From CAYFPX01 sp964501915 (lineage in GTDB: Bacteria > Myxococcota_A > UBA796 > CAJQPC01): a DNA stretch of 64,000 nucleotides. A program made the translations under genes and the position numbers. The first letter of the stretch is position 1, and each line of letters begins with the position of its first letter. Where the stretch lies: assembly GCA_964501915.1 (NCBI GenBank), contig CAZCVP010000003.1, positions 32,590 to 96,589 of the forward strand, given 5' to 3'. The notes beneath the pieces were generated by a model. The model saw nothing but the letters and a program-made list of their open reading frames with translations. It had not been told where the DNA came from and ran no database searches. Positions 35,069 through 45,543 of the stretch are shown in pieces.

Positions 35069-36099
35069 CCGCACCGACTCCGACCGCCGACAAGTCCCGC
35101 CTCTTCGAGGTCCAGCGAGACCGCCGGGTCAACGTGGAGATCAACGTCGGCAAGGCCTGCAACAACAAGTGCGTCTTCTGCCTCGACGGGCTGCCGAAGA
35201 GAGAGGACCGCTCCTTCATCTCCCTCGAAGACATGAAGGCCGAGCTGGAGCGCTTCTACGCCGAGGGGGCCCGCTCCGTCGGCTTCCTCGGGGGAGAGCC
35301 GACCACCTTCCCCAAGCTCCCTCACTCCATCGCCCACGCCCGGGACCTCGGCTACACGCGCATCGCCATCGCCACCAACGGCACCCGGCTGCGCCTGCCC
35401 CACTACACCGAGCGGCTGCTGGAGGCCGGGCTCACCCGGGTGACGGTCAGCACCCACGGCCACACACGACAGCTCGAGGACCGGCTGACCCGCGTGCCGG
35501 GCAACTTCGAGAAGAAGCGCCAGGCCCTGGAGCTGCTGGTGGCGGCCCGCGACGCCGGACGGCTCGTGGACAACGTCTCCGTGAACATCGTGGTCAACGG
35601 CTGGAACTACGAGGTCCTGCCGAAGATGCTGAGGTACTTCTACAGCCTGGGCATCGATGACGTGCGGGCGAACTTCATCCGCACCGAGGGCTACGCCGAA
35701 GACGATCCCACGCTCACGCCGACCTATCGCGAGGTCGTGCCGGTGCTGGTGAAGACGGTCCTGCTCAACGAGTTCCACTGGAAGAAGAACTTCACCTTTG
35801 GTGGCTTCCCGGTGTGCGTGCTGCCGCTGGAGCTGATCGGAAACTGGCGTCTCGCCCAGCGCTACATCGGCGAGTTCCGGGACCTGGACACCAACTGCTC
35901 CATCCGAGCCGAGGGCGACCACGGGGTCGCCACCGAGAGCGGTGGTCGTGCCCGCTTCAACTGGCAGGACCGCAAGCGCCACGACCTCAAGCACCACCTC
36001 GAGACCTGCCGCGGCTGCCGCTACAGCGAGGTCTGCGAGGGGGTCTGGGGCTACTACCTCGGGGCCCACGGCGAAGGGGAGTTCGCCGCGATCCCCTGA
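35065..36099 (+). CDS. Radical SAM protein G with SPASM-like motif
   Basis: A 344-residue protein, start GTG 35065 within the previous stop. SAM-cluster cysteines are 32, 36 and 39 (CNNKCVFCLDG), then FLGGEPTTFPK, VSTHGHTRQLEDRL and a C-x2-C-x5-C motif (CRGCRYSEVC) near residues 315-324. It is closest by eye to protein C of cluster 1 (CNNRCLFCLDM, SLHGHTAELHDHL, the same central VNVDIVIN/VNIVVNG strand), which suggests duplication between the clusters. It is the last gene of the operon. The convergent lipoprotein gene ends 15 bp away. Confidence 0.88.
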   Translation: MTAPTPTADKSRLFEVQRDRRVNVEINVGKACNNKCVFCLDGLPKREDRSFISLEDMKAELERFYAEGARSVGFLGGEPTTFPKLPHSIAHARDLGYTRIAIATNGTRLRLPHYTERLLEAGLTRVTVSTHGHTRQLEDRLTRVPGNFEKKRQALELLVAARDAGRLVDNVSVNIVVNGWNYEVLPKMLRYFYSLGIDDVRANFIRTEGYAEDDPTLTPTYREVVPVLVKTVLLNEFHWKKNFTFGGFPVCVLPLELIGNWRLAQRYIGEFRDLDTNCSIRAEGDHGVATESGGRARFNWQDRKRHDLKHHLETCRGCRYSEVCEGVWGYYLGAHGEGEFAAIP

Positions 36100-36114
36100 G
36101 GCCGTGTCCCTGGG

Positions 36115-37140
36115 CTACTTGTTGGCCTCGACGCGGGCCTTGGCGATCTTGCGCAGCTCGATGAGCAGCTCCCTCTTGCGCTCGTAGGTCTGGGGGGTCG
36201 CTTCGCCGTTGTTGATCTTCTTCTGGATCCTGCGCAGCGCGACCGCGATCTCCCCGGACCTGGGGGTCCAGGGCTGCTGACGAGCGACCTCCTGCTTGGC
36301 CCACAGCATGATGCGCTTGTTGGCGGCCTTCACCTGCGCGGCGTCGCCATCGGCGCGCCCCGCGACCCACTTGTTGATGGCCGCGATGAGCTTCTTGGCT
36401 CCGATGCGCTCCTCGGCGTCGTCGTCCTGCTGGGCGGGCTTCTTGCCACCGGCGCCGCCGGAGCTGGCGGCCGCCTGCTGGCCACCGCCGCTGGAGGAAG
36501 CCGCGGCGCCCTGGCCGCCGCGGGTGTCTTCGCGGACCTCCTGGACGTCCTCGGCACGCTCCTCCTTGGACCGCTGCAGCTCACGTCGGGCGATGCCCTG
36601 GAGCTCTCGGAGCAGCTCGCTCTTCTGGCTGTAGAGGGGCGCCTGGGCCGTGCCGTTGTCGAAGCGCGGCTGGATCTGCCGCAGCTCGCGGGCGATGGCG
36701 CGGGTCCGGGCCGCCTCTCCCTTGGCCGCCTGGGCGTCCCGCCGGTCATCCGCCGCATCCCGCTTGTCGTCCCCGGGCCGGGTGGCGTCATCGTCGGTCG
36801 CGGACCGATGGGCCTCCTCGCGGGACTCCTGGACCTCGCCCACGTCCTCCGCGAGCTCCTGGCGGATCCAGCGGGCGAGGCGATCATCCGCCTGCCGCTC
36901 CAGCGCCCTGTTGTCGTTCTTGCGGGCCCTGTGCCAGTCCTCGACGATGTCGTTGAGCTTTGCCAGGTCGACCCGGTCGTCCTGGAGGTCCTGCTGGCTG
37001 TCCGCCAGCTCGGCCCTGTCCTCCTGGACCTCGGTGGGCTGCGGCTCGGCCGCAGGCTCGGGCGGCGGGGGCTTGGGCCCACAGGCCAGGGTGATGAACA
37101 CGAAGGCCGCGAAGCCCCCTCCCAGAATCGTACCTCGCAT
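36115..37140 (-). CDS. Lipoprotein with duplicated helical domain
   Basis: A 341-residue lipoprotein (leader MRGTILGGGFAAFVFITLAC) with a Pro/Glu linker, then two copies of a ~100-residue charged helical domain separated by a Gly/Ser/Ala linker. Copy 1 runs from LNDIVEDWHRARKND to LLRELQGIARRELQ. Copy 2 runs from LIAAINKWVAGRADGD to LLIELRKIAKARVEAN. Both share ALRRIQ(K/P)-N(N/-)G-A-YxxK(R/S)ELL. The frame continues upstream to 37293, but AAGGAG before ATG 37140 fixes the start. It is divergent from the histidine kinase at 37272 with 131 bp between them. It may be a periplasmic sensor or structural partner. Function unknown. Confidence 0.75.
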   Translation of the reverse strand: MRGTILGGGFAAFVFITLACGPKPPPPEPAAEPQPTEVQEDRAELADSQQDLQDDRVDLAKLNDIVEDWHRARKNDNRALERQADDRLARWIRQELAEDVGEVQESREEAHRSATDDDATRPGDDKRDAADDRRDAQAAKGEAARTRAIARELRQIQPRFDNGTAQAPLYSQKSELLRELQGIARRELQRSKEERAEDVQEVREDTRGGQGAAASSSGGGQQAAASSGGAGGKKPAQQDDDAEERIGAKKLIAAINKWVAGRADGDAAQVKAANKRIMLWAKQEVARQQPWTPRSGEIAVALRRIQKKINNGEATPQTYERKRELLIELRKIAKARVEANK

Positions 37141-37153
37141 GGCGTCTCCTTGG

Positions 37154-37171
37154 TTGGACCGCGCGATCCAA
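37154..37171. promoter_or_regulatory. Near-perfect 18-bp palindrome in divergent promoter region
   Basis: TTGGACCGCGCGATCCAA is self-complementary except for one base pair and lies 13 bp upstream of the lipoprotein start, between that gene and the histidine kinase. It could be an operator for either gene. No regulator can be assigned. Confidence 0.3.
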
Positions 37172-37271
37172 ACACTGCGCACCGGACCTCGCAAGTGGTC
37201 CGGACGCCGGCGTGGGCCTGCGAGAGCGGCGAGGCCACCGGTGGTAGCCTGGATCGAACCCGAGGCATCGC

Positions 37272-39062
<1,791 letters not shown>

Positions 39063-39073
39063 CCGGAGCTCGC

Positions 39074-40246
39074 TCAGCCCTCGTGCAGGGCCTCCAGGGC
39101 CCGCAGCAGCCGCTCACCGACCGCCGTGGGGCGAGCCTTCGCGCTGAGGGTCGCCAGCCCACGGGCGTTGGCGGCGCATACCTCCTCGCGCCGTCGCGCG
39201 AAGTGCGGGCTGCGAGAGATGGGGTGGTCGGTGGCGGCCAGGCAGGCGTGCATCCGGGCCACCGGCACGAAGGCGTGGACCGCCAGGAGCACACCCATCA
39301 GCGGGCGCAGGTCCGGACGCACCGGCGACTCGGTCCACTCGGAGTGCCCGTTGTGCAGCACCGGGTCGAGCCAGGACAACAGGTTCAGCTTGCTGTGCTG
39401 GGCCTCGTGGACGATGGCCTCGGCGAGGGTCAGGGGCTCCGGGTGGAGGGTCAGCCAGGCGATGCCCGGCGCCTCCCGGTAGCTCGCGCTGAGGTGCCGC
39501 TCGGGCTCGTACCCCACCGGCACGAGCCGTTCGAGGCTCCACGTCCGCTCCTCGGCCCAGGTCGGCAGGCCGAGCCGCACCAGCTCCAGCGCACCGCCCA
39601 GGGCAGCGGTCCACTGGCCCGGGGAACGACCCCCGAGGTCGACGTGGTTGCCGGCCTTGTCCGGGTGGGCCTCGACCGCCGACAGGGGGTGGGTGTCGAG
39701 CACGGTGAGGTGGAGGTCATCGAGGACGGCGTGGTACGGCGCCAGACCGCCCGGGTGCGGGAGGTGCGCCAGGCTCCCGTCGGCGAGGCGCAGCTCGACG
39801 CCCGCTGGATCGCACACCATGCCGCGGGCCGGCGGATCGAAGGTCCAGGCTCGGCCGAGTCGAGGCACGGCCAGGCGGCGGACCGGGTGGTCCCAGCGCA
39901 CGGCCTCCCTCGGTGGGCTGGCGAGGGCGCCGAGCAGGTTGGGCACGGCCTCCGCGATGCGCTCGGCGGGATCGGTCACCCCACTCGCCACGCACAGGAG
40001 GTGTGGGAGCACGTCCGGCGCCCCGATCGCCCCGAGCACCGGGCCGGGACGGTCGCGGAGGGCCTCGAGGAGCCAGCCCTGGAAGCGAAGCAGCGGACGG
40101 GACACCGGACCTTCGACCCGAGCCGTGGCCAGGGTGCGGACGGCGAGCAGCCGGACCTTGTGCCGCAGCGTGCGCACCGTGGCCTCCCCAGGCGCCGGCA
40201 CCACCAGGAATCCGCTCTCGACCACCGACCCTCCCACTCGGTCCAT
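39074..40246 (-). CDS. HExxH-motif protein, candidate alpha-ketoglutarate peptide beta-hydroxylase
   Basis: A 390-residue protein with HEAQH at residues 280-284 in the context LAEAIVHEAQHSKLNLLSWL, then WTESPVRPDLRPLMGVLLAVHAF. This matches the C-terminal block I recall for the mod_HExxH / aKG-HExxH family: a His-Glu-x-x-His-Ser-K-L helix, then sPWRpDpRPx-GxxHGxxxF. Members hydroxylate residues of RiPP precursors and often sit with radical SAM genes. The N-terminal ~200 residues are less conserved. The gene lies 3 kb from the last radical SAM gene, on the other strand, with a lipoprotein and a kinase in between, so its place in the pathway is likely but not shown. Confidence 0.68.
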   Translation of the reverse strand: MDRVGGSVVESGFLVVPAPGEATVRTLRHKVRLLAVRTLATARVEGPVSRPLLRFQGWLLEALRDRPGPVLGAIGAPDVLPHLLCVASGVTDPAERIAEAVPNLLGALASPPREAVRWDHPVRRLAVPRLGRAWTFDPPARGMVCDPAGVELRLADGSLAHLPHPGGLAPYHAVLDDLHLTVLDTHPLSAVEAHPDKAGNHVDLGGRSPGQWTAALGGALELVRLGLPTWAEERTWSLERLVPVGYEPERHLSASYREAPGIAWLTLHPEPLTLAEAIVHEAQHSKLNLLSWLDPVLHNGHSEWTESPVRPDLRPLMGVLLAVHAFVPVARMHACLAATDHPISRSPHFARRREEVCAANARGLATLSAKARPTAVGERLLRALEALHEG

Positions 40247-40299
40247 CGCGGAGGAGGGCCTATCCCGGCCACCTCCCGGGGGACTCGATAGGGGGGCCC

Positions 40300-40995
40300 A
40301 TGCCCACCGCCATCGTCACCGGCGCCACCCGTGGCCTCGGCCGCGCCCTGGCCCTCGAGCTCGCCCAGGACGGCTACCACGTCCTCGGCACCGGCGTGAA
40401 CCCCGACCGGGTCTCGACACTGGCCGAACACGCCCGGTCCCTGCCCCTCGACGCCCTCCGCTCGGACACCACCGACCCGGAGGCCAACGCTGCCCTGGCG
40501 GCGCGGGTCGCCGCGACCGGCGTGGACGTGCTGGTGCTCAACGCGGGCGTGCTCGGACCCCGCAGCCTGCTCGAGGAGACCCCCCTGGAGGACTTCGAGC
40601 GCGTGCTGCAGGTCAACACCACCGGTCCCTTCGACCTGACCGCCCGCCTGGTGCCTCACCTGCGCCCCGGTGCCGCCGTGATCTTCGTGAGCAGCGGGGT
40701 CGGGGTCGTCGGTCGGGCGCGCTGGAGCGCCTACTGTGTCTCCAAGTGGGGTGTGGAAGCCCTCGGCCGCATCTATGCCGAAGAGCTCCGAGACCGCGGC
40801 GTGCGGGTCTTCGTGGTCGATCCCGGCGGGATGCGCACCGAGATGCGGGCCGCGGCCTACCCCGAAGAGGACCCGGGCTCCCTCATCCGCCCCGAAGACA
40901 ACCTGGCGGTGTTCCGCTGGCTCATCCAGCACGCGCCGCTGTCGGCGACCGGTCAGCGATACCGGGCCCAGTCCTTCTCGCCACCGACCGGATGA
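40300..40995 (+). CDS. Short-chain dehydrogenase/reductase
   Basis: A 231-residue Rossmann-fold SDR. The cofactor motif is TGATRGLGRAL at residues 7-17, NAG follows at ~80, the catalytic Ser lies in VSSGVG and the Tyr/Lys pair is YCVSK. A VDPGGMRTEM loop follows, as in classical SDRs. The substrate is unknown. The stop lies 74 bp inside the convergent M3-like peptidase gene, so the last ~24 codons of each gene are antisense to the other. Confidence 0.9.
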   Translation: MPTAIVTGATRGLGRALALELAQDGYHVLGTGVNPDRVSTLAEHARSLPLDALRSDTTDPEANAALAARVAATGVDVLVLNAGVLGPRSLLEETPLEDFERVLQVNTTGPFDLTARLVPHLRPGAAVIFVSSGVGVVGRARWSAYCVSKWGVEALGRIYAEELRDRGVRVFVVDPGGMRTEMRAAAYPEEDPGSLIRPEDNLAVFRWLIQHAPLSATGQRYRAQSFSPPTG

Positions 40996-42658
40996 GCTGA
41001 CTCTCCAGGTCGTCGACCTCACGGTCCCAGTGGCGCATCAGCTCCGCGAGGTGGCCGTTCCCGAAGTCGAAGCGGAGCCCGGCCGCCTCGAAGAGCCCCC
41101 TCAGATCGCGGGTCCAGCCGAGCGACATCGCCAGTCGCAGCCGCGCCAGCACACCCGTCGGGTCGGTGCGGTACCGGACCCAGAGCTGCAGCGCCCCGAC
41201 GAGGGCCACCGTGTACGGAAGCTGACCGAAGGGGTCGCGCAACAGGCTGGTGTGGGCCAGGTAGCCCCGCCCACGGGGGCGCTCCAGGCCAGACCAGTCG
41301 AGATCCCCGTCGAAGCGATGACCGAGCTCGGTCCAGGCCGCCTCGCGGGCCCGGGGTCCGTTGTGGGGGTGATCGTGGAGCCAGAACTGGAAGAGCTCCA
41401 CGCGGGCCAGCCCGGCCAGGAGCCGAACCACCCGGCCCAGGGCCCTCAAGCGAGCCGCGATCGCGTCCTCCTGGCCATAGACCGCCCCCTCCAGGTGCTC
41501 GCTGCCGATGAGCTCGAGGGTGTGGGCGACCACCTCGGCGAAGGCCACGGGGGCGCTGCGGTTCCAGACCAGTCGCTGGTAGCGGTGGGAGAGCGCGTGG
41601 AAGGCGTGTCCGCCTTCGTGCAGCACCTTCACGACATCGCGGTGGCGGCCGGTGAAGGGGACGCGGATGACCGGCAGCCCTCCCTGTCCCGTGCCCTGCC
41701 AGGCCCTCCTGGACCTGGACCGTCCACTCCCGAAGTCGACCTGGCCGTGCTCCAGCAAGGCCTCGAACCAGGTGCCGAAGCCCGGGTGGACGCGGCGGAA
41801 GGCATCACGGCAGCGACGACTGAGCGCGGCCGGATCCCGGAGAGGGGTGAGCTTCCCGCCCGGCTCGAGCCGGTCGTCCCAGGGCCTCAGGCTGCGCACG
41901 CCGGTGGACCGCCTCACGAGGTCCTGCCAGCGACGAAGCCGCGGGATGGCCGAGCGGGCGATCGACTCCATCAGGCCACGGGCCTCGTGCGGACCCCAGC
42001 CATGGCTGCTCTGCTCCAGCCAGCGGAACTCCGGGTAGGTGGCGAGGCCTGCGGTCCTCGCCAGCTCGCTGCGCACGCCGAGCGCTTCGTCGAGCAGGCT
42101 GTCCAGGCGGCGTCGGTCCTGCCGCTGGCGGGTCTCCAGGGCCCACCAGGCCTCCTCACGACGGCCCGGGCTGCCCCCTTCCAGCATCCGGTCGACGACG
42201 CCGAGGGGCAGGCGCTGTCCGCGGAAGACCAGGTGCGGGTCCCGCCGCAGCAGGTCCAGCTCCACCACGATCGCCGACTCCTGGGCCCGCAGGAGCTGGA
42301 GCTCCGGCGCCTCGAGATCGACCTCCGTGCGCACCCGACGCAGCAGGACGCCGAACTCCTCGCTCGGGAGCTGCCGCGCCGAGGGGTGTTCCACGAGCCG
42401 ACGGGCGAGACGTCGGTGGAGTGGCTGGAGTTCCTGTGACACCCGCCGGGCGGCCTCCAGGCGCTCGCGGTGGGGACCGCGGCGGCCTCGCCACCAGTCG
42501 CGGACCTGGCCCATCCAGGCTCCCCAGTCCACGACCCAGGACTCCAGCTCGGCCGCACCCGGCAGCGGCCGCTTCAACAGCTCCTCACCCCGGCCGTGAA
42601 GCGCGAGTGTGGGCGCGGATGCTGCGCCCGAGACGGACCCTGGGAAGGGAGGTGCCAC
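40922..42658 (-). CDS. M3-family-like oligopeptidase
   Basis: A 578-residue zinc peptidase. HEGGHAFHALSH starts at residue 347 and gives the HExxH zinc site. The third ligand is probably the Glu in FAEVVAHTLELIGSEHL, ~25 residues on, as in M3 oligoendopeptidase F-like enzymes. The N-terminal ~330 residues are helical, as in that fold. The annotated start is GTG 42658. The first ~30 residues are low complexity, and an internal Met at 42514 is an alternative. It should cleave short peptides in the cytoplasm. Its end overlaps the SDR gene by 74 bp on the opposite strand. Confidence 0.82.
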   Translation of the reverse strand: MAPPFPGSVSGAASAPTLALHGRGEELLKRPLPGAAELESWVVDWGAWMGQVRDWWRGRRGPHRERLEAARRVSQELQPLHRRLARRLVEHPSARQLPSEEFGVLLRRVRTEVDLEAPELQLLRAQESAIVVELDLLRRDPHLVFRGQRLPLGVVDRMLEGGSPGRREEAWWALETRQRQDRRRLDSLLDEALGVRSELARTAGLATYPEFRWLEQSSHGWGPHEARGLMESIARSAIPRLRRWQDLVRRSTGVRSLRPWDDRLEPGGKLTPLRDPAALSRRCRDAFRRVHPGFGTWFEALLEHGQVDFGSGRSRSRRAWQGTGQGGLPVIRVPFTGRHRDVVKVLHEGGHAFHALSHRYQRLVWNRSAPVAFAEVVAHTLELIGSEHLEGAVYGQEDAIAARLRALGRVVRLLAGLARVELFQFWLHDHPHNGPRAREAAWTELGHRFDGDLDWSGLERPRGRGYLAHTSLLRDPFGQLPYTVALVGALQLWVRYRTDPTGVLARLRLAMSLGWTRDLRGLFEAAGLRFDFGNGHLAELMRHWDREVDDLESQLIRSVARRTGPGIADRSPTAARAG

Positions 42659-42818
42659 GGCGTGCCTGCCGGGCCGGGGCTGGGGGGCCCGACCTCCCGA
42701 TCCTACCGGAGGGCAGCCCGGGACCAGACATCAACTGCCGCTGTGCGGCGTACGAGGCCGCACCTGGGCGAGATCGATCCCCGTCCCGCCACGGCGCGCG
42801 CCAGCGTGCCGCCCGCGC

Positions 42819-44540
42819 CTAGCGGTGGATGTCCACCTGCTGGCTCGTCGCGAGGTCCTGGACGATGGACTGCTCTCCGTCGGGCCAGGTGATCACGAGC
42901 CGGTCGACGAGGGGCTCGCTGCCGAGACCGAAGTGGGCCTCCGGCAAGATCGAGGACGAGAGGTTGGTGCCCCCGATCTGGATGGTCCGGGTCAGCGAGA
43001 GCTCGCCCGCCTGGACCTCCAGGCGGGCACCGACAGCGTCGACGTTCGGCGCTGGCTGGTGCAGCCTCACCCTCAGCCACGCCCGCTCGTCGCACCGGGC
43101 CAGGTAGATCCGAGCGGGGGCGTCGAGGAAGCGCTTGACGAGGTCGAGGAAGCCGTCGCCGTTGAGGTCGACCGCCGCGAAGCCCATGCCGATGAAGCCG
43201 TCGCCGAGGTCCCAGTCGTCGGCGACCTGGACGAAGCGGCCGTCCTCGTCCTGGAGCCAGAGACCGTCGGGCTGCTCCTCGGGGTTGGTTCCCGGGGGGT
43301 TCTCCCCGAGGCCGGGTGCCATGCCGAAGGCGACGATGGCGTCCAGCCGACCGTCGTTGTCGACATCGGCCAGCTCCGTCCCCCAGGCCACATACCGGTC
43401 GTTCTCGCCCAGGCTCAGCCCCCGGGACAGCGCCGTGTCCACGTAGACGCCGTCCGGTGCGGACTCGAAGAGCGCCATCTCGGACCACGAGCTGACGAGC
43501 ATGTCGGGCAGGCCATCCCCGTTGACGTCTCCCACGCCGAGACCCATGCCCTGGAGGGCCTTGCCGGTGCCTGAAGACTCCGAGATGTCCGTCCAGACCG
43601 GCTCCTGGTCGGCCGCGTCGTTGCGCAGCAGGACATTGGGGATGGCGAAGGTGCCGAAGTCGTTGACCAGGTAGAGGTCGAGGTCGCCGTCCAGGTCCAG
43701 GTCGTGCAGCCCCGGGGCGAAGGTGTAGCCACGCATCATGTGGGGCCTCATCACGTCGCCACGGTCGACGAAGCTGCCGTCGCCGACCCCCAGGTAGAAC
43801 TCGTTCGGATCACCGACGCCGAGGGGGTTCCCCTCCTCGTTCGGCGGGGCGGCCGGGACCTCCTCGCCGGTGTCCTCCTGTCGGGCCCGGCTGAAGTGGG
43901 CTCCGATGAACAGGTCGAGCACGCCGTCCCCGTTGACGTCCCCCCAGGTGCTGCCGATGGACCCGAAGCGCTCCTGCTGGAGGCCGGCGTCCTCCTTCGC
44001 GGTGAAGGTCCCCGTCCCGTCATTGAGCCAGATGGCGTTGGGTTCCCCCCGGTTGACAGCCAGGACGTCGAGGTCCCCGTCGTCGTCGACGTCGGCGGCC
44101 GAAGCGGCCTCCGTGCGGTCCCCGTTCTCCGGGAGGCGGCCCTCGACGCGCCTGTACGTGCCCTCGGCGGTACCGAGAAAGAGCTCGTCCTGGCCCACGT
44201 TGGGCAGCAGGATGTCCAGCCGGCCGTCGCCGTCGAAGTCGGCCACCACCACCCCCTGCCCGTACTCCACGCTCCCCGGATCGACGAAGGCCGCCTGCTG
44301 CTCCCAGTCGGGCCCTCCGCTGGTCAGCTCCATCGGCCCGCTGGCTCGCAGCTCCGGGCTCGCACAGGTGACCACGCCCTGCTCCACCACCGTGACACCA
44401 CCCGCCCGCCAGGTGTCCCCGCTGTCGGTCGAGGCGGAGTCCCCCGTGTGGCTCGCTGTCGTGGCCACGGAGTCCTGGGCGCTGTCGAGGTCTGTGCTGC
44501 CCCGGCAGGCCAGCAGCACCAGGAGGGGTGAAGCGGTCAT
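42819..44540 (-). CDS. FG-GAP repeat lipoprotein with ASPIC/UnbV C-terminal domain
   Basis: A 573-residue lipoprotein with leader MTASPLLVLLAC and an Asp/Ser/Thr-rich linker to residue ~43. About seven FG-GAP/VCBS-type units carry Ca-binding loops such as DFDGDGRLDILLPN, DVDDDGDLDVLAV, DVNGDGVLDLFIG and DLNGDGFLDLV, which should form a beta-propeller. The C-terminal ~90 residues (WLRVRLHQPAPNVDAVGARL, then ITWPDGEQSIVQDL) are the ASPIC/UnbV domain. The protein is probably outside the cytoplasmic membrane with a binding or adhesive role. It is divergent from nothing close, and the 160 bp before the M3 gene hold no gene I can support. Confidence 0.9.
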   Translation of the reverse strand: MTASPLLVLLACRGSTDLDSAQDSVATTASHTGDSASTDSGDTWRAGGVTVVEQGVVTCASPELRASGPMELTSGGPDWEQQAAFVDPGSVEYGQGVVVADFDGDGRLDILLPNVGQDELFLGTAEGTYRRVEGRLPENGDRTEAASAADVDDDGDLDVLAVNRGEPNAIWLNDGTGTFTAKEDAGLQQERFGSIGSTWGDVNGDGVLDLFIGAHFSRARQEDTGEEVPAAPPNEEGNPLGVGDPNEFYLGVGDGSFVDRGDVMRPHMMRGYTFAPGLHDLDLDGDLDLYLVNDFGTFAIPNVLLRNDAADQEPVWTDISESSGTGKALQGMGLGVGDVNGDGLPDMLVSSWSEMALFESAPDGVYVDTALSRGLSLGENDRYVAWGTELADVDNDGRLDAIVAFGMAPGLGENPPGTNPEEQPDGLWLQDEDGRFVQVADDWDLGDGFIGMGFAAVDLNGDGFLDLVKRFLDAPARIYLARCDERAWLRVRLHQPAPNVDAVGARLEVQAGELSLTRTIQIGGTNLSSSILPEAHFGLGSEPLVDRLVITWPDGEQSIVQDLATSQQVDIHR

Positions 44541-44592
44541 CTCGGTCGGCCCATCGTAGCGCCGGCTCAGCCGGGAAGGGGGCGTCGCTGCC

Positions 44593-44799
44593 TCAGTAGT
44601 GGGGGGGGACCTCGTCCAGGGGTGAGTTGGCCGCCCCGGGGCTCGCCTCGACCTGCTTGCGGAGCGCTGCGACCTCCCGGTTCAGGGTGTCGATGAGGTC
44701 CGCGTGGGCTCGGGTGACATCGTCGAGTTGCCGCAGCAGGTCCTCCTGGAAGGCGAGGCGGATCTCGAGCTCCTGGATGTGCTGGGCGACATCGTCCAC
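44593..44799 (-). CDS. slyX: SlyX family protein
   Basis: A 68-residue coiled-coil protein. HIQELEIRLAFQEDLLRQLDDV and the final DEVPPHY match SlyX, whose members end in (E)xPPHY. The length fits the family (~70). GTG 44799 is the start, preceded by GGAGGAGG, although the frame is open far upstream. The cellular role of SlyX is poorly known. It is divergent from the short NAD-epimerase-like gene at 44827, with only 27 bp between the starts. Confidence 0.85.
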   Translation of the reverse strand: MDDVAQHIQELEIRLAFQEDLLRQLDDVTRAHADLIDTLNREVAALRKQVEASPGAANSPLDEVPPHY

Positions 44800-44826
44800 G
44801 GGGCCTCCTCCGGCATAGGACGCTGC

Positions 44827-45534
44827 ATGCGTATCCTCATCACCGGTGCCGAGTCCTCGCTGGCGAGGGTGCTCGCCCGGCGTCTCTGTCGCGAGCACCC
44901 GGTGCTCAGCCTCGGGGTCGAGGTCCCAGGGGCCGTGCCGGTCGAGGGCGGCCTCCGGGATTCCCGGCCACTGAGGCGGGCCCTGGAGGGCGTGCAGGTG
45001 GTCCTGCACGTCGCGGTCACTCCCGCCGGGGTCCTGCTGCCCTCCGCCCACCGGGAGGGCGTGAGACGGGTGGTCTGGATCGGCGAGGACCTGCCGAGCG
45101 AGCCAGGCCCGGTGCCCCTGGTGCAGCTCGTGCCAGCCCTCACGCTCGGGCCCCCTCCCCCGTCGGGGCCCCACGCCCTGGTGCGGGCCCTCCTCGAGGG
45201 GCGGATCGACGCCACCCCCACGGGCCGTCTCTCCTTCGTCGACGTGCGCGACGTCGGGGCCGCCGTCGAAGCCGCGATGTCCCGCGACGTGGTGGGCGAG
45301 CGCCTCGGTCTGGCGGCCGCGACCTGGAGCCTGGCCGACTTCTTCGCCACCCTGGCCGAGCTCGCCGATCGCCCGGCGCCCGTGGTCGACGGGCGCCCCT
45401 GGACGCCTGGCGTGCACGCGCCCGTGCTGGACCCCGCCGTGCTCCCCCTCCAGGTGGCGAGCTCTCGCGCCACCGAGGCCCTCGGGTGGTGGACCCGGTC
45501 CCCGGTGCGCACCCTCGCCGACAGCCTGGGTTAG
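44827..45534 (+). CDS. NAD(P)-dependent epimerase/dehydratase-like protein
   Basis: A 235-residue Rossmann-fold protein of the extended SDR type, MRILITGAESSLARVLARRL being the cofactor loop (G-x-x-S-x-L-A-R). A VVLHVAV segment replaces the usual VxHLAA, and LSFVDVRDVGAAVEAAM matches the family's F-V-x-V-x-D-V-A-x-A block. The catalytic YxxxK is not apparent and the protein is ~80 residues shorter than typical epimerases, so it may be NmrA-like or non-catalytic. ATG 44827 is taken rather than the open frame from 44704. It lies 9 bp before the HEAT-repeat gene. Confidence 0.75.
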   Translation: MRILITGAESSLARVLARRLCREHPVLSLGVEVPGAVPVEGGLRDSRPLRRALEGVQVVLHVAVTPAGVLLPSAHREGVRRVVWIGEDLPSEPGPVPLVQLVPALTLGPPPPSGPHALVRALLEGRIDATPTGRLSFVDVRDVGAAVEAAMSRDVVGERLGLAAATWSLADFFATLAELADRPAPVVDGRPWTPGVHAPVLDPAVLPLQVASSRATEALGWWTRSPVRTLADSLG

Positions 45535-45543
45535 CCCCAAGGC

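Noticed and set aside
42659..42818. Small ORFs between the M3-like and ASPIC genes
   Set aside because: They run into flanking genes on the other strand, lack ribosome sites and have no recognisable product.
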